DNA from: an uncultured Ruminococcus sp.
Lineage (GTDB): Bacteria > Bacillota > Clostridia > Oscillospirales > Ruminococcaceae
Assembly (NCBI GenBank): GCA_900545285.1
Contig: UQYK01000003.1
Span: 5,764 to 69,763 of the forward strand
Direction: 5' to 3'
DNA: 64,000 bases
The notes under the pieces are model-generated. The model saw only the letters and a program-made list of their open reading frames with translations. It ran no database searches and was not told where the DNA came from. Positions within the stretch are counted from its first letter, which is position 1, and each line of letters opens with the position of its first letter. The position numbers were made by a program, and so were the translations under genes. Shown here piece after piece: positions 18,716 through 27,277 of the stretch.

Positions 18716-18827
18716 GCAAGGACGGCTTGCTTTTTTCCACGTTTTCTGGTAGAATAAGAAAAGACTTTTTGGAACGGCGGCCGCAGGAAGGCGGTGCGGC
18801 TGTTCCCGGAATGGAGCGTAACAGAAT

Positions 18828-20987
18828 TTGAACATTACAGAAAAACTGGCCGCAGAATTTCAGCTGCGGCAGGAACAAATTGAAAATACCATTGCCCTGC
18901 TGGATGACGGCAAGACGATTCCGTTTATTGCCCGGTACCGAAAGGAGCGCACCGGTTCTCTGGACGATCAGGTGCTCCGGGCAATTGATACCCGTCTCCA
19001 ATACCTGCGAAAGCTGGAACAGCGGAAAATGGAAATCTGTACCGCGATTGCAGCGCAGGAAAAACTGACACCGGAACTGGAACAGAAAATCCAGAATGCA
19101 GAAACCCTGGTGGAAGCAGAGGATCTCTACCTGCCGTATCGGCCAAAGCGCAAAACAAGAGCATCTGCTGCGATTGCACGGGGACTGGAACCCCTGGCGC
19201 GGATTTTGATGGAACAGAATCCCGGAACCGTGCCGGAAAAAGAAGCCGCTGCATTTGTACAGCCGGAGGGAGAAGTTCCGGATACAGCGGCTGCATTGCA
19301 GGGAGCCAAGGACATTCTGGCGGAGGAAATGGCCAATGATGCCGATCTCCGGAAACAGATGCGCCGCCTGGTCATGATGGTAGGCGTGGTGGAGTCTCAT
19401 GCCGGAACAGAAGCAGAAGACACGCCATATCAGAATTATGCAGACTATCAGGAACCGGTAAAGCGAATTGCCGGACACCGGGTGCTTGCCATAGATCGGG
19501 GCGAACGGGAAGGCGTGCTGAAAGTATCCATTACCTTGCCGGAAGGGCACGGTCCGTCTCTGCTGCTGCAGCGGTTTGTCAAGAATCAAAGCCCCAGTGG
19601 AAAACTGGTGCAGGAGGCCGCAGAAGATGCCTTTCAGCGGCTGCTCTATCCGGCAGTGGAACGGGAAATCCGAAAGGCTCTGACAGAACAGGCAGCCAGC
19701 GCCGCAATTAAGGTGTTTGCCTCCAATCTACGGCAGCTGCTTATGGCGGCGCCCCTAAAAAATCGGGTTGTGCTGGGGGTAGACCCGGGCTATCGTACCG
19801 GCTGTAAGCTGGCAGTGGTGGATGCCACCGGAAAGGTACTGGATACAGGCGTTGCCTATATCACCATTGGAGAAGGCCGCAAGATGGAACAGGGTAAGGA
19901 AACCATACGCGGCATGATGCTCCGGCATGGTGTAACTGCGGTTGCCATTGGAAACGGTACGGCTTCCCGTGAGGCAGAATCCGTCGTGGCGTCACTCTTG
20001 AAGGAACTGCCCGGACAGGCTGCCTATATGGTTGTTTCTGAGGCAGGCGCGTCCGTTTATTCGGCTTCCAAGCTGGCCGCAGAGGAGTTCCCGGAGTATG
20101 ACGTTTCCCTGCGTAGTGCGGTTTCAATTGCACGGCGGCTACAGGATCCGCTGGCAGAACTGGTGAAAATTGATCCGCAGGCAATCGGTGTGGGACAGTA
20201 CCAGCACGATATGCCAAAGGCAGAGCTGACGGCGGCGCTGGATGGCGTGGTTGAGGACTGTGTAAACCGGGTTGGCGTAGACCTGAACACGGCTTCTTTC
20301 TCCCTGCTGTCGCATATCGCCGGCATCAATCAGACCATTGCAAAAAATATTGTGGCATACCGGACGGAAAACGGTGCCTTTACCGACCGGAAACAGCTGA
20401 AAAAGGTGGCAAAGCTGGGGCCGAAGGCCTTTGAACAGTGTGCCGGATTTTTGCGTGTGCCGGGCGGAAAAAATCCCCTGGACAACACCGCAGTCCATCC
20501 AGAAAGCTATGCGGCGGCAGAACAAATTCTGCACGAGTGCGGCTTCGGGCTGACAGACCTTTCCGGTGCCAAGCAGCAGGAAATAACTGCGCTGGTGCAG
20601 AAACAGGGCGTTTCCGCAGTGGCAGAAAAGGTGGGCGTTGGTGTGCCTACAGTGCAGGACATTGTCAAGGAGTTGGCAAAGCCCGGCCGGGATCCCAGAG
20701 ATGAGCTGCCGCCGCCGTTGCTCCGCAGCGGTGATGTCATGGAACTAAAGGACTTGAAGCCTGGCATGGAGCTGGTAGGAACAGTACGAAACGTCATTGA
20801 CTTTGGCTGCTTTGTGGATGTAGGTGTGCATGAAGACGGTCTGGTGCATATTTCTCAGATTTGCGACCGCTTTATCCGCCATCCGCTGGAAGCGGTAAAG
20901 GTGGGCGATGTTGTAAAGGTCTGGGTGCTGGATGTGGATCTGAAACGCAAGCGGATTTCCCTGACCATGAAGAAACCGAAACAGTAA
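18828..20987 (+). CDS. tex: RNA-binding transcriptional accessory protein Tex
   Basis: Tex is a cytoplasmic nucleic-acid-binding protein with a YqgF-like RNase H fold, helix-hairpin-helix motifs and a C-terminal S1 domain; it is related to eukaryotic Spt6. The 719-residue length is normal. Visible blocks are ERTGSLDDQVLR near the N-terminus, the YqgF-like VLGVDPGYRTGCKLAVVD near residue 320, the HhH stretch NTASFSLLSHIAGIN, and the S1 domain ELVGTVRNVIDFGCFVDVG at about 645-715. The start is TTG 18828 with GGAG eleven bases upstream. A bidirectional terminator follows. Confidence 0.96.
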   Translation: MNITEKLAAEFQLRQEQIENTIALLDDGKTIPFIARYRKERTGSLDDQVLRAIDTRLQYLRKLEQRKMEICTAIAAQEKLTPELEQKIQNAETLVEAEDLYLPYRPKRKTRASAAIARGLEPLARILMEQNPGTVPEKEAAAFVQPEGEVPDTAAALQGAKDILAEEMANDADLRKQMRRLVMMVGVVESHAGTEAEDTPYQNYADYQEPVKRIAGHRVLAIDRGEREGVLKVSITLPEGHGPSLLLQRFVKNQSPSGKLVQEAAEDAFQRLLYPAVEREIRKALTEQAASAAIKVFASNLRQLLMAAPLKNRVVLGVDPGYRTGCKLAVVDATGKVLDTGVAYITIGEGRKMEQGKETIRGMMLRHGVTAVAIGNGTASREAESVVASLLKELPGQAAYMVVSEAGASVYSASKLAAEEFPEYDVSLRSAVSIARRLQDPLAELVKIDPQAIGVGQYQHDMPKAELTAALDGVVEDCVNRVGVDLNTASFSLLSHIAGINQTIAKNIVAYRTENGAFTDRKQLKKVAKLGPKAFEQCAGFLRVPGGKNPLDNTAVHPESYAAAEQILHECGFGLTDLSGAKQQEITALVQKQGVSAVAEKVGVGVPTVQDIVKELAKPGRDPRDELPPPLLRSGDVMELKDLKPGMELVGTVRNVIDFGCFVDVGVHEDGLVHISQICDRFIRHPLEAVKVGDVVKVWVLDVDLKRKRISLTMKKPKQ

Positions 20988-20999
20988 GCGACAAAAGAA

Positions 21000-21056
21000 A
21001 AACGGACAGATTCCGGTGCAGAACATACTGCATCCGGAGCCTGTCCGTTTTTTGTT
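21000..21056. terminator. Bidirectional terminator between tex and nadC
   Basis: A long stem starting AAACGGACAG and ending CTGTCCGTTT with a nested CCGG/GCAG stem, flanked by T runs on both strands, serves the convergent genes tex (+) and nadC (-). Confidence 0.9.
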
Positions 21057-21071
21057 ATGATAAGAAAAGGA

Positions 21072-21914
21072 TTATTTCTTTTCCTGAATTCGCATGGAAA
21101 TGTCAAAGCACTTTACGGAATGTGTCAGGGCACCCAGTGAAATGATGTCTACACCGGTTTCTGCAATGGCGCGAATGGTCTGTTCGGTGACATTGCCGGA
21201 AGCCTCCAGGGGAACCGCACCTGCGGTACGGGCAACGGCCTGTGTCATTTCTTCACAGCTCATGTTGTCCAGCATGATAATATCTGCGCCGGCAGACAGT
21301 GCCTCTTCCAGCTCAGCCAGAGTGCGGACTTCCACTTCAATCTTGACCATGTGGCCGATCTTCTTTCGCAGCGCTGCTACAGCTGGTGTAATGCCGCCGT
21401 ATGCATCAATGTGGTTGTCCTTCAGCATAGCGCCGTCTGACAGATTATAGCGGTGGTTTTTGCCGCCGCCTACGGTTACAGCATACTTTTGCAGCGGACG
21501 CAGGCCGGGGAGTGTCTTTCGGGTATCTGTGATCTGGGCATTGGTGCCGGCAACCAGTTCAACACAGCGGTTTGTAGCAGTGGCAATGCCGCTCATGTGC
21601 TGTAAAATGTTCAGGGCAGTCCGTTCCCCCTTAAGGAGCGTCTTTGTGCTGCCGGTCATGGTAGCGATGATATCACCCTTCTGTACCTTTTCTCCGTCAT
21701 GAATCCGGATATCCATGGAAAAATTGCCGCCTACCAGTTCAAAAACGCGCTTTGCAATTTCAATTCCACAGAGCACACCGCTGTCCTTGGCCAGGTAGTA
21801 TGCCTCGCTGGTGTGCTGATCGTCCAGGAGATTATCCGTTGTCACATCGATATAGTGGATATCTTCCTCCAAAGCAGTTGTAATCAGGCGATCAATATAG
21901 GTTTGCTGTAACAT
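21072..21914 (-). CDS. nadC: Nicotinate-nucleotide pyrophosphorylase (carboxylating)
   Basis: NadC (quinolinate phosphoribosyltransferase) converts quinolinate and PRPP into nicotinate mononucleotide in de novo NAD synthesis. The 280-residue protein shows the family blocks NILQHMSGIAT, TRKTLPGLR, the substrate motif GGGKNHRYNLSDGAMLKDNH, EVEVRTLAELEEAL and DIIMLDNM. The start is set at 21914 (MLQQTYIDRL), removing a 12-residue upstream extension, because GAAAGGAAA lies just upstream. It follows nadB on the same strand after about 94 bases. nadA, the usual third gene, is absent from the window. Confidence 0.96.
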   Translation of the reverse strand: MLQQTYIDRLITTALEEDIHYIDVTTDNLLDDQHTSEAYYLAKDSGVLCGIEIAKRVFELVGGNFSMDIRIHDGEKVQKGDIIATMTGSTKTLLKGERTALNILQHMSGIATATNRCVELVAGTNAQITDTRKTLPGLRPLQKYAVTVGGGKNHRYNLSDGAMLKDNHIDAYGGITPAVAALRKKIGHMVKIEVEVRTLAELEEALSAGADIIMLDNMSCEEMTQAVARTAGAVPLEASGNVTEQTIRAIAETGVDIISLGALTHSVKCFDISMRIQEKK

Positions 21915-22008
21915 GATGAAAAATTTCCTTTCGTGTTTTAGGGGCTGCACTCGCAGAAGATCTGCACAGTCTTTTCCGGAGCACAGCGTGCTTCTTTTAT
22001 GCGCTTTT

Positions 22009-23460
22009 TTATAAAACTTCTTTCAGGATAATATAGGCCACTGTTGCCAGAGATTTTGCTTCTACATAATCTGCATCAATGAGATACGGCTCTTCCAGAA
22101 GCTGATTGCGGATTTCGGTAATGCGCTTGAAACCTTCCGGCAGCTTTTCCTTGTTGGGAATGACAAAGTAGTTGTCCTGCATGATCTGGCGGATTTCTGT
22201 CCGCAGACCCTTCGGCAGCTTCTTGGCACCGGGCTTTACCGGGAATTCTGCTTCTGCAAAGGTTTTCGGTGCATGGGGCAGCTTCTTGGCAATATCCAGC
22301 GCAGCCTGTCTGGAAAATACCAGGGCTTCCAGCAGGGAGTTGCTGGCCAGACGGTTGTTTCCGTGTACGCCGGTATGAGAGCATTCGCCGGCGGCGTAGA
22401 GGTTGGGAACAGTTGTTTCAGAGTTGTCGTCTACCTGGATACCGCCCATGAGGTAGTGCTGGCACGGGAAAATCGGAATCGGCTCCTTGGTCATATCATA
22501 GCCCTGTTCCAGAACCTTTTCGTAAATCATGGGGAACCGGTTCTTGACAAATTCCGGATCCTTGTAGGAAATATCCAGATAGAAGTTATCGGAATTGGTT
22601 TCGCGGCTTTCCAGAATAATGGCGTGGGAAACCACATCTCTGGGAGCCAGTTCCAGACGCTCATCATAACGATCCATGAAACGCTCTTTGTGGCAGTTAA
22701 GCAGATATGCGCCCTCACCCCGGACTGCTTCTGAAATCAGGAAGCATTCTCTGGTGTGGTGGTCATTGAATGCAGTGGGATGGAACTGAATCAGATGCAG
22801 ATTCCGGATCTCTGCGCCATTTTCATAGGCAAAGGCAATGCCGTCGCCGGTGGCAATTTTCGAGTTCGTAGTAAAGCGGTATACACGGCCGATGCCACCG
22901 GTAGCCAGGATCATAAAGTGGCTGCTGTATACGGTACAGGAGCCGCCCTGCATGACATTGGCGGAGAAGCCGGTTTCGGTTTTCTGCATGCCTACCATCA
23001 TGGCGTGTTCCAGGATGGTGACATTGGGGAGGGTCTTTACCTTTTTGATCAGCTTGTCCAGAATTTCTGCACCGGTTGCATCTTTGTGGTGGAAAATCCG
23101 GTGACGGGAGTGGCCGCCTTCCAGTGTCCGGTGCAGCTCGCCGTCCGCAGTCCGGTCAAAGTCTACGCCCATATCCAGGATGGCCTGAATTTCATGTGCG
23201 GCATGTGTGGTCAGAATGTGTACCGTTTCCGGGTTATTCTGGAAACCGCCGGCAACCATCGTGTCATGCTCATGTAGCTCGATGGAGTCTCCCGGAGAGT
23301 TGTACACACCGGCGATACCGCCCTGCGCCAGGTCGGAATTGCACAGCGTCAAATCCTGTTTGCACAGCAGCAGAATCCGGCAGTCTGACGGCAGGTTGAT
23401 CGCTCCATAGAGTCCGGCAGCACCGCAGCCAACAATGATCACGTCAAAATTATTTTCCAT
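22009..23460 (-). CDS. nadB: L-aspartate oxidase
   Basis: NadB oxidises L-aspartate to iminoaspartate with FAD; quinolinate synthase then makes quinolinate. The N-terminal dinucleotide fold DVIIVGCGAAGLYGA, the RxxxHxHxDATG-type segment SRHRIFHHKDATG near residue 120, and HPTAF and NRLASNSLLEAL blocks are present. The 483-residue length (start 23460, MENNFDVIIV) is slightly short for the family but complete. The enzyme normally works with NadA, which must be encoded elsewhere or be missing. Two promoters and a palindrome lie upstream. Confidence 0.95.
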   Translation of the reverse strand: MENNFDVIIVGCGAAGLYGAINLPSDCRILLLCKQDLTLCNSDLAQGGIAGVYNSPGDSIELHEHDTMVAGGFQNNPETVHILTTHAAHEIQAILDMGVDFDRTADGELHRTLEGGHSRHRIFHHKDATGAEILDKLIKKVKTLPNVTILEHAMMVGMQKTETGFSANVMQGGSCTVYSSHFMILATGGIGRVYRFTTNSKIATGDGIAFAYENGAEIRNLHLIQFHPTAFNDHHTRECFLISEAVRGEGAYLLNCHKERFMDRYDERLELAPRDVVSHAIILESRETNSDNFYLDISYKDPEFVKNRFPMIYEKVLEQGYDMTKEPIPIFPCQHYLMGGIQVDDNSETTVPNLYAAGECSHTGVHGNNRLASNSLLEALVFSRQAALDIAKKLPHAPKTFAEAEFPVKPGAKKLPKGLRTEIRQIMQDNYFVIPNKEKLPEGFKRITEIRNQLLEEPYLIDADYVEAKSLATVAYIILKEVL

Positions 23461-23480
23461 AACAAACACGCTTTCTATCC

Positions 23481-23508
23481 ATTTTATCTGCAGTGCAGTG
23501 CACTGCAA
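23481..23508 (-). promoter_or_regulatory. nadB-proximal promoter with embedded palindrome
   Basis: On the minus strand TTGCAG (23508-23503) and TAAAAT (23486-23481) are spaced 16 bp. The spacer and -35 contain the perfect 14-bp palindrome TGCAGTGCACTGCA (23494-23507), a likely operator for an NAD-responsive repressor such as NiaR or NadR; which one is inference. Confidence 0.5.
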
Positions 23509-23572
23509 TTTTGTGAATCCTGTCGGCGACAGCAGGATATCGGCACGCCGGCAGGAAGATTTCTTCCGCTAT

Positions 23573-23601
23573 AGTATACCACAAATCCGCTGGTTTGTCA
23601 C
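23573..23601 (-). promoter_or_regulatory. Upstream promoter of the nadBC operon
   Basis: On the minus strand GTGACA (23601-23596) and TATACT (23578-23573) are spaced 17 bp. It would give a leader of about 105 nt through the palindrome at 23494-23507. Confidence 0.6.
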
Positions 23602-23704
23602 TACTTTTCCCGCGTTTTCGGTAAATTGTGCAAAATGGAAAGCGAAAGCTGTTAAATTTTTGACAAAGTAAAGCGCGAAACCGTAAAAATGCAGGAACAG
23701 GCAC

Positions 23705-23750
23705 AAAAAAAGCTGCTGTACACCGCGAAATGTGCGGGTACGGCAGCTTG
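23705..23750 (-). terminator. Terminator of the DUF2079 gene
   Basis: Read on the minus strand, AAGCTGC and GTAC segments pair with GTAC and GCAGCTT, followed by TTTTTTT. It separates the DUF2079 gene from nadB. Confidence 0.9.
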
Positions 23751-23767
23751 AAAAGCACGTTGTGATT

Positions 23768-25822
23768 TTAGTTTACATTTACCGGGAGCTTTGCCTGATA
23801 GTCTGCGCTGACGTAGATTTCCATACTGCTGTTGTTGCTGTCATAGAGCGAATAGCCTTCGCCGATAATCTGCGCAATATAGGGCTGTGCATATTCGGAG
23901 TTGACGGCAACCACGGCGAAATCTGCCTTGCAGGGGATGCCTACATCGTTGTTGTCCAGCAGGTAAACTTCTTTCCGGTTTGCCAGGTGCGGCAGATAAA
24001 ACGTGTCGCAGATGACAGAAGCATCGTCCGGAATGGTTTCCAGCAGTTCGTCCTGCTTGGTGAAGAAGTCCTTGCTGTTTTTGTAGTTGTCCTTCATGTC
24101 GATTTTGCCGGATTCAAATGCCACAGACATGTAGAGGGAAGCCACTGCGGTATAGGCTGCCACATACTGCCGTTTTTTCGGCCGGAGGTCTGCGGTGTTG
24201 ATAATGGTTGCATAGATCAGGCAGGTGGCAGTACCAAAGACATACTGATAGCCAATGTCGTGAGAATAGCCGTATGTCATGGACATATTCATAATCAGGA
24301 AGGGGACAAACAGGAACAGACGGGAGAATTTCTTCGTAAAGAACGGCATCATTCCCAGCGGCACCAGAACCGTCAGGATAAAGATAAGGTTGTCCTCCCG
24401 AATCAGCTGGCTGAAGAAATAGCCGGGATCCAGGAATACCGTTTTAAACACTTCGCCCAGTCCGGCTTCCTGGTCTACCATCAGGTTGGTAAACCGGCTG
24501 GTCATAACTCCTTCGCCGAAATGTTCCATCAGCTTGGTGACAACCACAAAGTAAACGGAACCCAGTGCAGCCATAATGACACCGTGCTTGCGGATGCCCT
24601 TTTGGAAGGCGAAGCACAGGCCAATGCAGACAATGTAAATCGGTGCGTCTTCCTTTACCAGCAGAACCAGAACGGTGAAAATGTAGAGCAGTATTTTTTT
24701 CTGCTTTTCGCCGGCATAGAACAGCCACATAAGCAGCGGCGGCAGGAAGGCGTTTTCGTGGAAGTCATAGAAGCACGGCCCGATAAGCTCAGCGCAGCAC
24801 AGATAGGTGATGCTGAAGAAGAGGATGGTGCCGTTGCTAAATTTGCGGTTCCGGCAGATGCCCACAAGGGGAATTACACCACTTACTACCAGCGCTGCCT
24901 GGGCAATCAGCAGAGTTTCCGGACGAGGGAAAATATAGTAGAACGGCAGCAGCAGATAGTAAATCGGGGAGAAGTGTACGGCGAAATGGGAGAGGAACTT
25001 GTCTCGTTCACAGGTTGTTACCAGGGAAAGATCTGTGATCATGGAATGATACATCTGGACGAAAATGCCCATATCAAAGCAGGATGTGCCGTAGACCTTG
25101 TACTGGTACACAGTCATGGATGCGATATAGGCAAAGACACCGACACCCAGGAGGCTGATCAGCACAATTACCAGCCAGAACGGAAGCTTTCGGGAAGCGT
25201 GCTTTTTGTCATAGCGGATTCCCAGATAGCCAAAAACTGATGTCATAAGAATCATTGCGGCGGCGTAGTAAAAGCTGGGATTTTTCCAGAGCGTTGTGAG
25301 AGAAAAAAGGATAAGCCCGGCCAGGAGCACGCCGCTGTCCAGCCTGGTTCGCTTGAATTTCAGCTTGAGCAGGGAGATCAGAACATATCCCACAAGGACA
25401 AAAATAACCAGGAGCAGTGTGGGAATCACATCCCGGTAGTCCTGCCAGTTGCCGATGGGGCGTACAGCATGCTTTTTGTTGAAAATGTCATAGTGCATGA
25501 CAAAGAAAGACGAGATCAGCAGGTAAATGCCTGCAAACCGCATAATATAGTTGGGGAAGGAGAGCCGTTGAAACAGCGCTTTTCCTTTTTCCAGCAGGGT
25601 GGGTTTGTGTTCTTCTTCTGCATCCGGTGCGGCCTCTGCAGCAGTATCCGTATCTGTGTCGGGCTGAGCCGGGGTGTCATTTGCTTCGCCGTCAGACGGT
25701 GCAGTGTCCGGTGCTGGTGCATCCACTGCTGTATCCTCCGGCGCAGGTACAGCGGAGGGCTGTACTGCTTCTGTGTCAGACGAGTTTTCGCCGGACAGCA
25801 GATCCTTGTCTTTTTCTTCCAT
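23768..25822 (-). CDS. DUF2079 polytopic membrane protein
   Basis: The 684-residue protein has an acidic Ala/Pro/Asp-rich N-terminal tail of about 75 residues and then roughly a dozen hydrophobic helices. The segments CFDMGIFVQMYHSM, FAVHFSPIYYLLLPFYYIFP and FYDFHENAFLPPLLMWLFYA are typical of DUF2079, a family with a glycosyltransferase-C-like membrane architecture and no established substrate. The first loop after the opening helices carries the FDMGIF motif seen in that group. It lies downstream of luxS by 78 bases with no strong terminator between, so cotranscription is possible. A sugar or polyprenyl-linked substrate would be consistent but is not shown. Confidence 0.85.
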   Translation of the reverse strand: MEEKDKDLLSGENSSDTEAVQPSAVPAPEDTAVDAPAPDTAPSDGEANDTPAQPDTDTDTAAEAAPDAEEEHKPTLLEKGKALFQRLSFPNYIMRFAGIYLLISSFFVMHYDIFNKKHAVRPIGNWQDYRDVIPTLLLVIFVLVGYVLISLLKLKFKRTRLDSGVLLAGLILFSLTTLWKNPSFYYAAAMILMTSVFGYLGIRYDKKHASRKLPFWLVIVLISLLGVGVFAYIASMTVYQYKVYGTSCFDMGIFVQMYHSMITDLSLVTTCERDKFLSHFAVHFSPIYYLLLPFYYIFPRPETLLIAQAALVVSGVIPLVGICRNRKFSNGTILFFSITYLCCAELIGPCFYDFHENAFLPPLLMWLFYAGEKQKKILLYIFTVLVLLVKEDAPIYIVCIGLCFAFQKGIRKHGVIMAALGSVYFVVVTKLMEHFGEGVMTSRFTNLMVDQEAGLGEVFKTVFLDPGYFFSQLIREDNLIFILTVLVPLGMMPFFTKKFSRLFLFVPFLIMNMSMTYGYSHDIGYQYVFGTATCLIYATIINTADLRPKKRQYVAAYTAVASLYMSVAFESGKIDMKDNYKNSKDFFTKQDELLETIPDDASVICDTFYLPHLANRKEVYLLDNNDVGIPCKADFAVVAVNSEYAQPYIAQIIGEGYSLYDSNNSSMEIYVSADYQAKLPVNVN

Positions 25823-25900
25823 AGAATCCTCCTTGATTGAAACATGTTTTATAAGGTTATATTTTTCGTTTTTGCCCTATACCGGGTGGAAAGCCAATGC

Positions 25901-26380
25901 TTATGCCAGGACTTCCTTCGGATATTGCAGCTGTGCTTCTGTCCAGTTTTCCAGAACCGGCAGCATTTCTTCTGCCAGCTTCTTGGCACCTTCCAGATCA
26001 TGTGCCAGATAGTTGCCGCATTCCTGCCGGGTGCCGCCGGGAATCTCGCCGGTAAAGTCCTTTACAAACGCCAGAGTTTCCTGCACCAGACGGATGGCAT
26101 CCCGGCCGGGGAGGGTGTCCCGGGTCAGAAAATAAAATCCGGTACGGCATCCCATAGGGCCGACATAAATAATCGTATCAGAAAATGCAGTGTTGCGTAC
26201 ATAGGTGGCGAAGAGGTGTTCCAGCGTATGAAGCGCATTGTCCTCCAGATAGTCCCCTTCCGGGTTGTTGGGCATTTTCATGCGGATATCATAGGTGATC
26301 ACATCGCCGTCAATCCGCGAGATGTACATACCACGCTTCAGATAGTCGTGATTTATCGTAAAACTGGTGATTTTTTTCAT
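25901..26380 (-). CDS. luxS: S-ribosylhomocysteine lyase
   Basis: LuxS cleaves S-ribosylhomocysteine to homocysteine and the AI-2 precursor DPD as part of the activated methyl cycle. The metal ligands are His51 and His55 in LHTLEHLF and Cys121 in RQECGNYLAHD, and the catalytic cysteine is Cys78 in GPMGCRTGFY. The 159-residue length is standard. AGGAGG lies nine bases before the ATG. Confidence 0.98.
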   Translation of the reverse strand: MKKITSFTINHDYLKRGMYISRIDGDVITYDIRMKMPNNPEGDYLEDNALHTLEHLFATYVRNTAFSDTIIYVGPMGCRTGFYFLTRDTLPGRDAIRLVQETLAFVKDFTGEIPGGTRQECGNYLAHDLEGAKKLAEEMLPVLENWTEAQLQYPKEVLA

Positions 26381-26418
26381 ATGGTTTTATCCTCCTGATA
26401 AAATTCGATATCTCATTC

Positions 26419-26448
26419 ATTATAACAAATTTCGATTCCTTTTGTCAA
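26419..26448 (-). promoter_or_regulatory. luxS promoter
   Basis: On the minus strand TTGACA (26448-26443) and TATAAT (26424-26419) are spaced 18 bp. Confidence 0.8.
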
Positions 26449-26491
26449 GAGAATTTCACGATATTTCAACAAGTTATAGAGAAAATACGGC

Positions 26492-26520
26492 TCGACAAAT
26501 CGGTGCGGCTGTGTTATAAT
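26492..26520 (+). promoter_or_regulatory. Distal promoter of the metal-sensor gene
   Basis: TCGACA at 26492-26497 and TATAAT at 26515-26520 are spaced 17 bp. A second promoter follows at 26565. Confidence 0.7.
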
Positions 26521-26564
26521 GCATGGGTATTCAACCGGATTCCTGTAAAAAATCTTGCGCCAAC

Positions 26565-26593
26565 TTGACAAAATCCTGAAAATATCGTATGAT
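26565..26593 (+). promoter_or_regulatory. Proximal promoter of the metal-sensor gene
   Basis: TTGACA at 26565-26570 and TATGAT at 26588-26593 are spaced 17 bp. Tandem promoters in front of an ArsR/SmtB gene suggest autoregulation; an operator half-site pair was not identified with certainty. Confidence 0.75.
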
Positions 26594-26634
26594 AAAAGGG
26601 AAAGAAACTCGATTTTTCCAGGAAGGAAGAGACT

Positions 26635-26961
26635 ATGCACGAACACACGCATGAAAAATTATGCCCGTTGCCGGAAATGCCGCCGGAAGAAACATTGGCG
26701 GATGTTGCAGAATTGTTCAAAATTTTCGGAGATCTGACCCGGGTGCGCATTATATTTGTGCTGTTCCGGCATGAAGAATGTGTACGGGACATTGCCCAAA
26801 AGCTGGATATGACCCAGTCTGCCATTTCTCATCAGCTCCGGATTTTAAAGCAGTCCCGTCTGGTGACCAGCCGCCGGGAAGGAAAGACGATTTTTTATGC
26901 CCTGGCAGATGCGCATATTTCTTCCATTTTCGGACAGGCATTAGAGCATATTCAGGAGTAG
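26635..26961 (+). CDS. ArsR/SmtB-family metal-responsive repressor
   Basis: The 108-residue protein is a winged helix-turn-helix repressor: FKIFGDLTRVRIIFVLF, then the recognition helix MTQSAISHQLRILKQSRLV and the wing SRREGKTIFYAL. The alpha-5 zinc site of SmtB/CzrA is fully conserved: Asp92, His94, His105 and Glu108 with the same spacing. The alpha-3N site also looks possible, with Cys49 and Asp52 (ECVRD) and an N-terminal cluster of His2, His4, His6 and Cys10. It therefore probably senses zinc or a related cation and derepresses on binding. No transporter is fused to it; a zinc importer lies 4 kb downstream, so the regulated efflux gene may be elsewhere. Confidence 0.92.
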   Translation: MHEHTHEKLCPLPEMPPEETLADVAELFKIFGDLTRVRIIFVLFRHEECVRDIAQKLDMTQSAISHQLRILKQSRLVTSRREGKTIFYALADAHISSIFGQALEHIQE

Positions 26962-27017
26962 ACCTGTATTTTTTATCAGAAAGTACAGAGCAGACAGCTC
27001 TGCAAATCAATAGGAAC

Positions 27018-27065
27018 GCTGCACCTTGGCTGCTGATTTTTTCAGTGCCCGGGTGCAGCATTTTT
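27018..27065 (+). terminator. Terminator after the metal-sensor gene
   Basis: GCTGCACC (27018-27025) pairs with GGTGCAGC (27052-27059), followed by ATTTTT. The loop of 26 bases is large. Confidence 0.65.
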
Positions 27066-27163
27066 GTCTGTTCCCGAGAATTTAACGAAATTCAGAGGCT
27101 TCTTTTGCAAAAGCTTCAAAATGAATATAGAATAATTGCACAAAAAGTACATTGGTATGTGTA

Positions 27164-27192
27164 TTGACATTGTGCATAAAATGCTATATAAT
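27164..27192 (+). promoter_or_regulatory. Promoter of the rhamnogalacturonan lyase gene
   Basis: TTGACA at 27164-27169 and TATAAT at 27187-27192 have an exact 17-bp spacer. Confidence 0.85.
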
Positions 27193-27277
27193 AAAATAAA
27201 CTTTTCCAATTGGCCTATGTTTTCGGAGGAAAAAAGCCTGGGAATTGGCAATGTTTATTTTTGAGGTGATGGAGTGT

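Noticed and set aside
17628..19589. 653-codon minus-strand frame across the lipoprotein and tex genes
   Set aside because: It runs through two genes, a terminator and an intergenic gap on the other strand; shadow frame.
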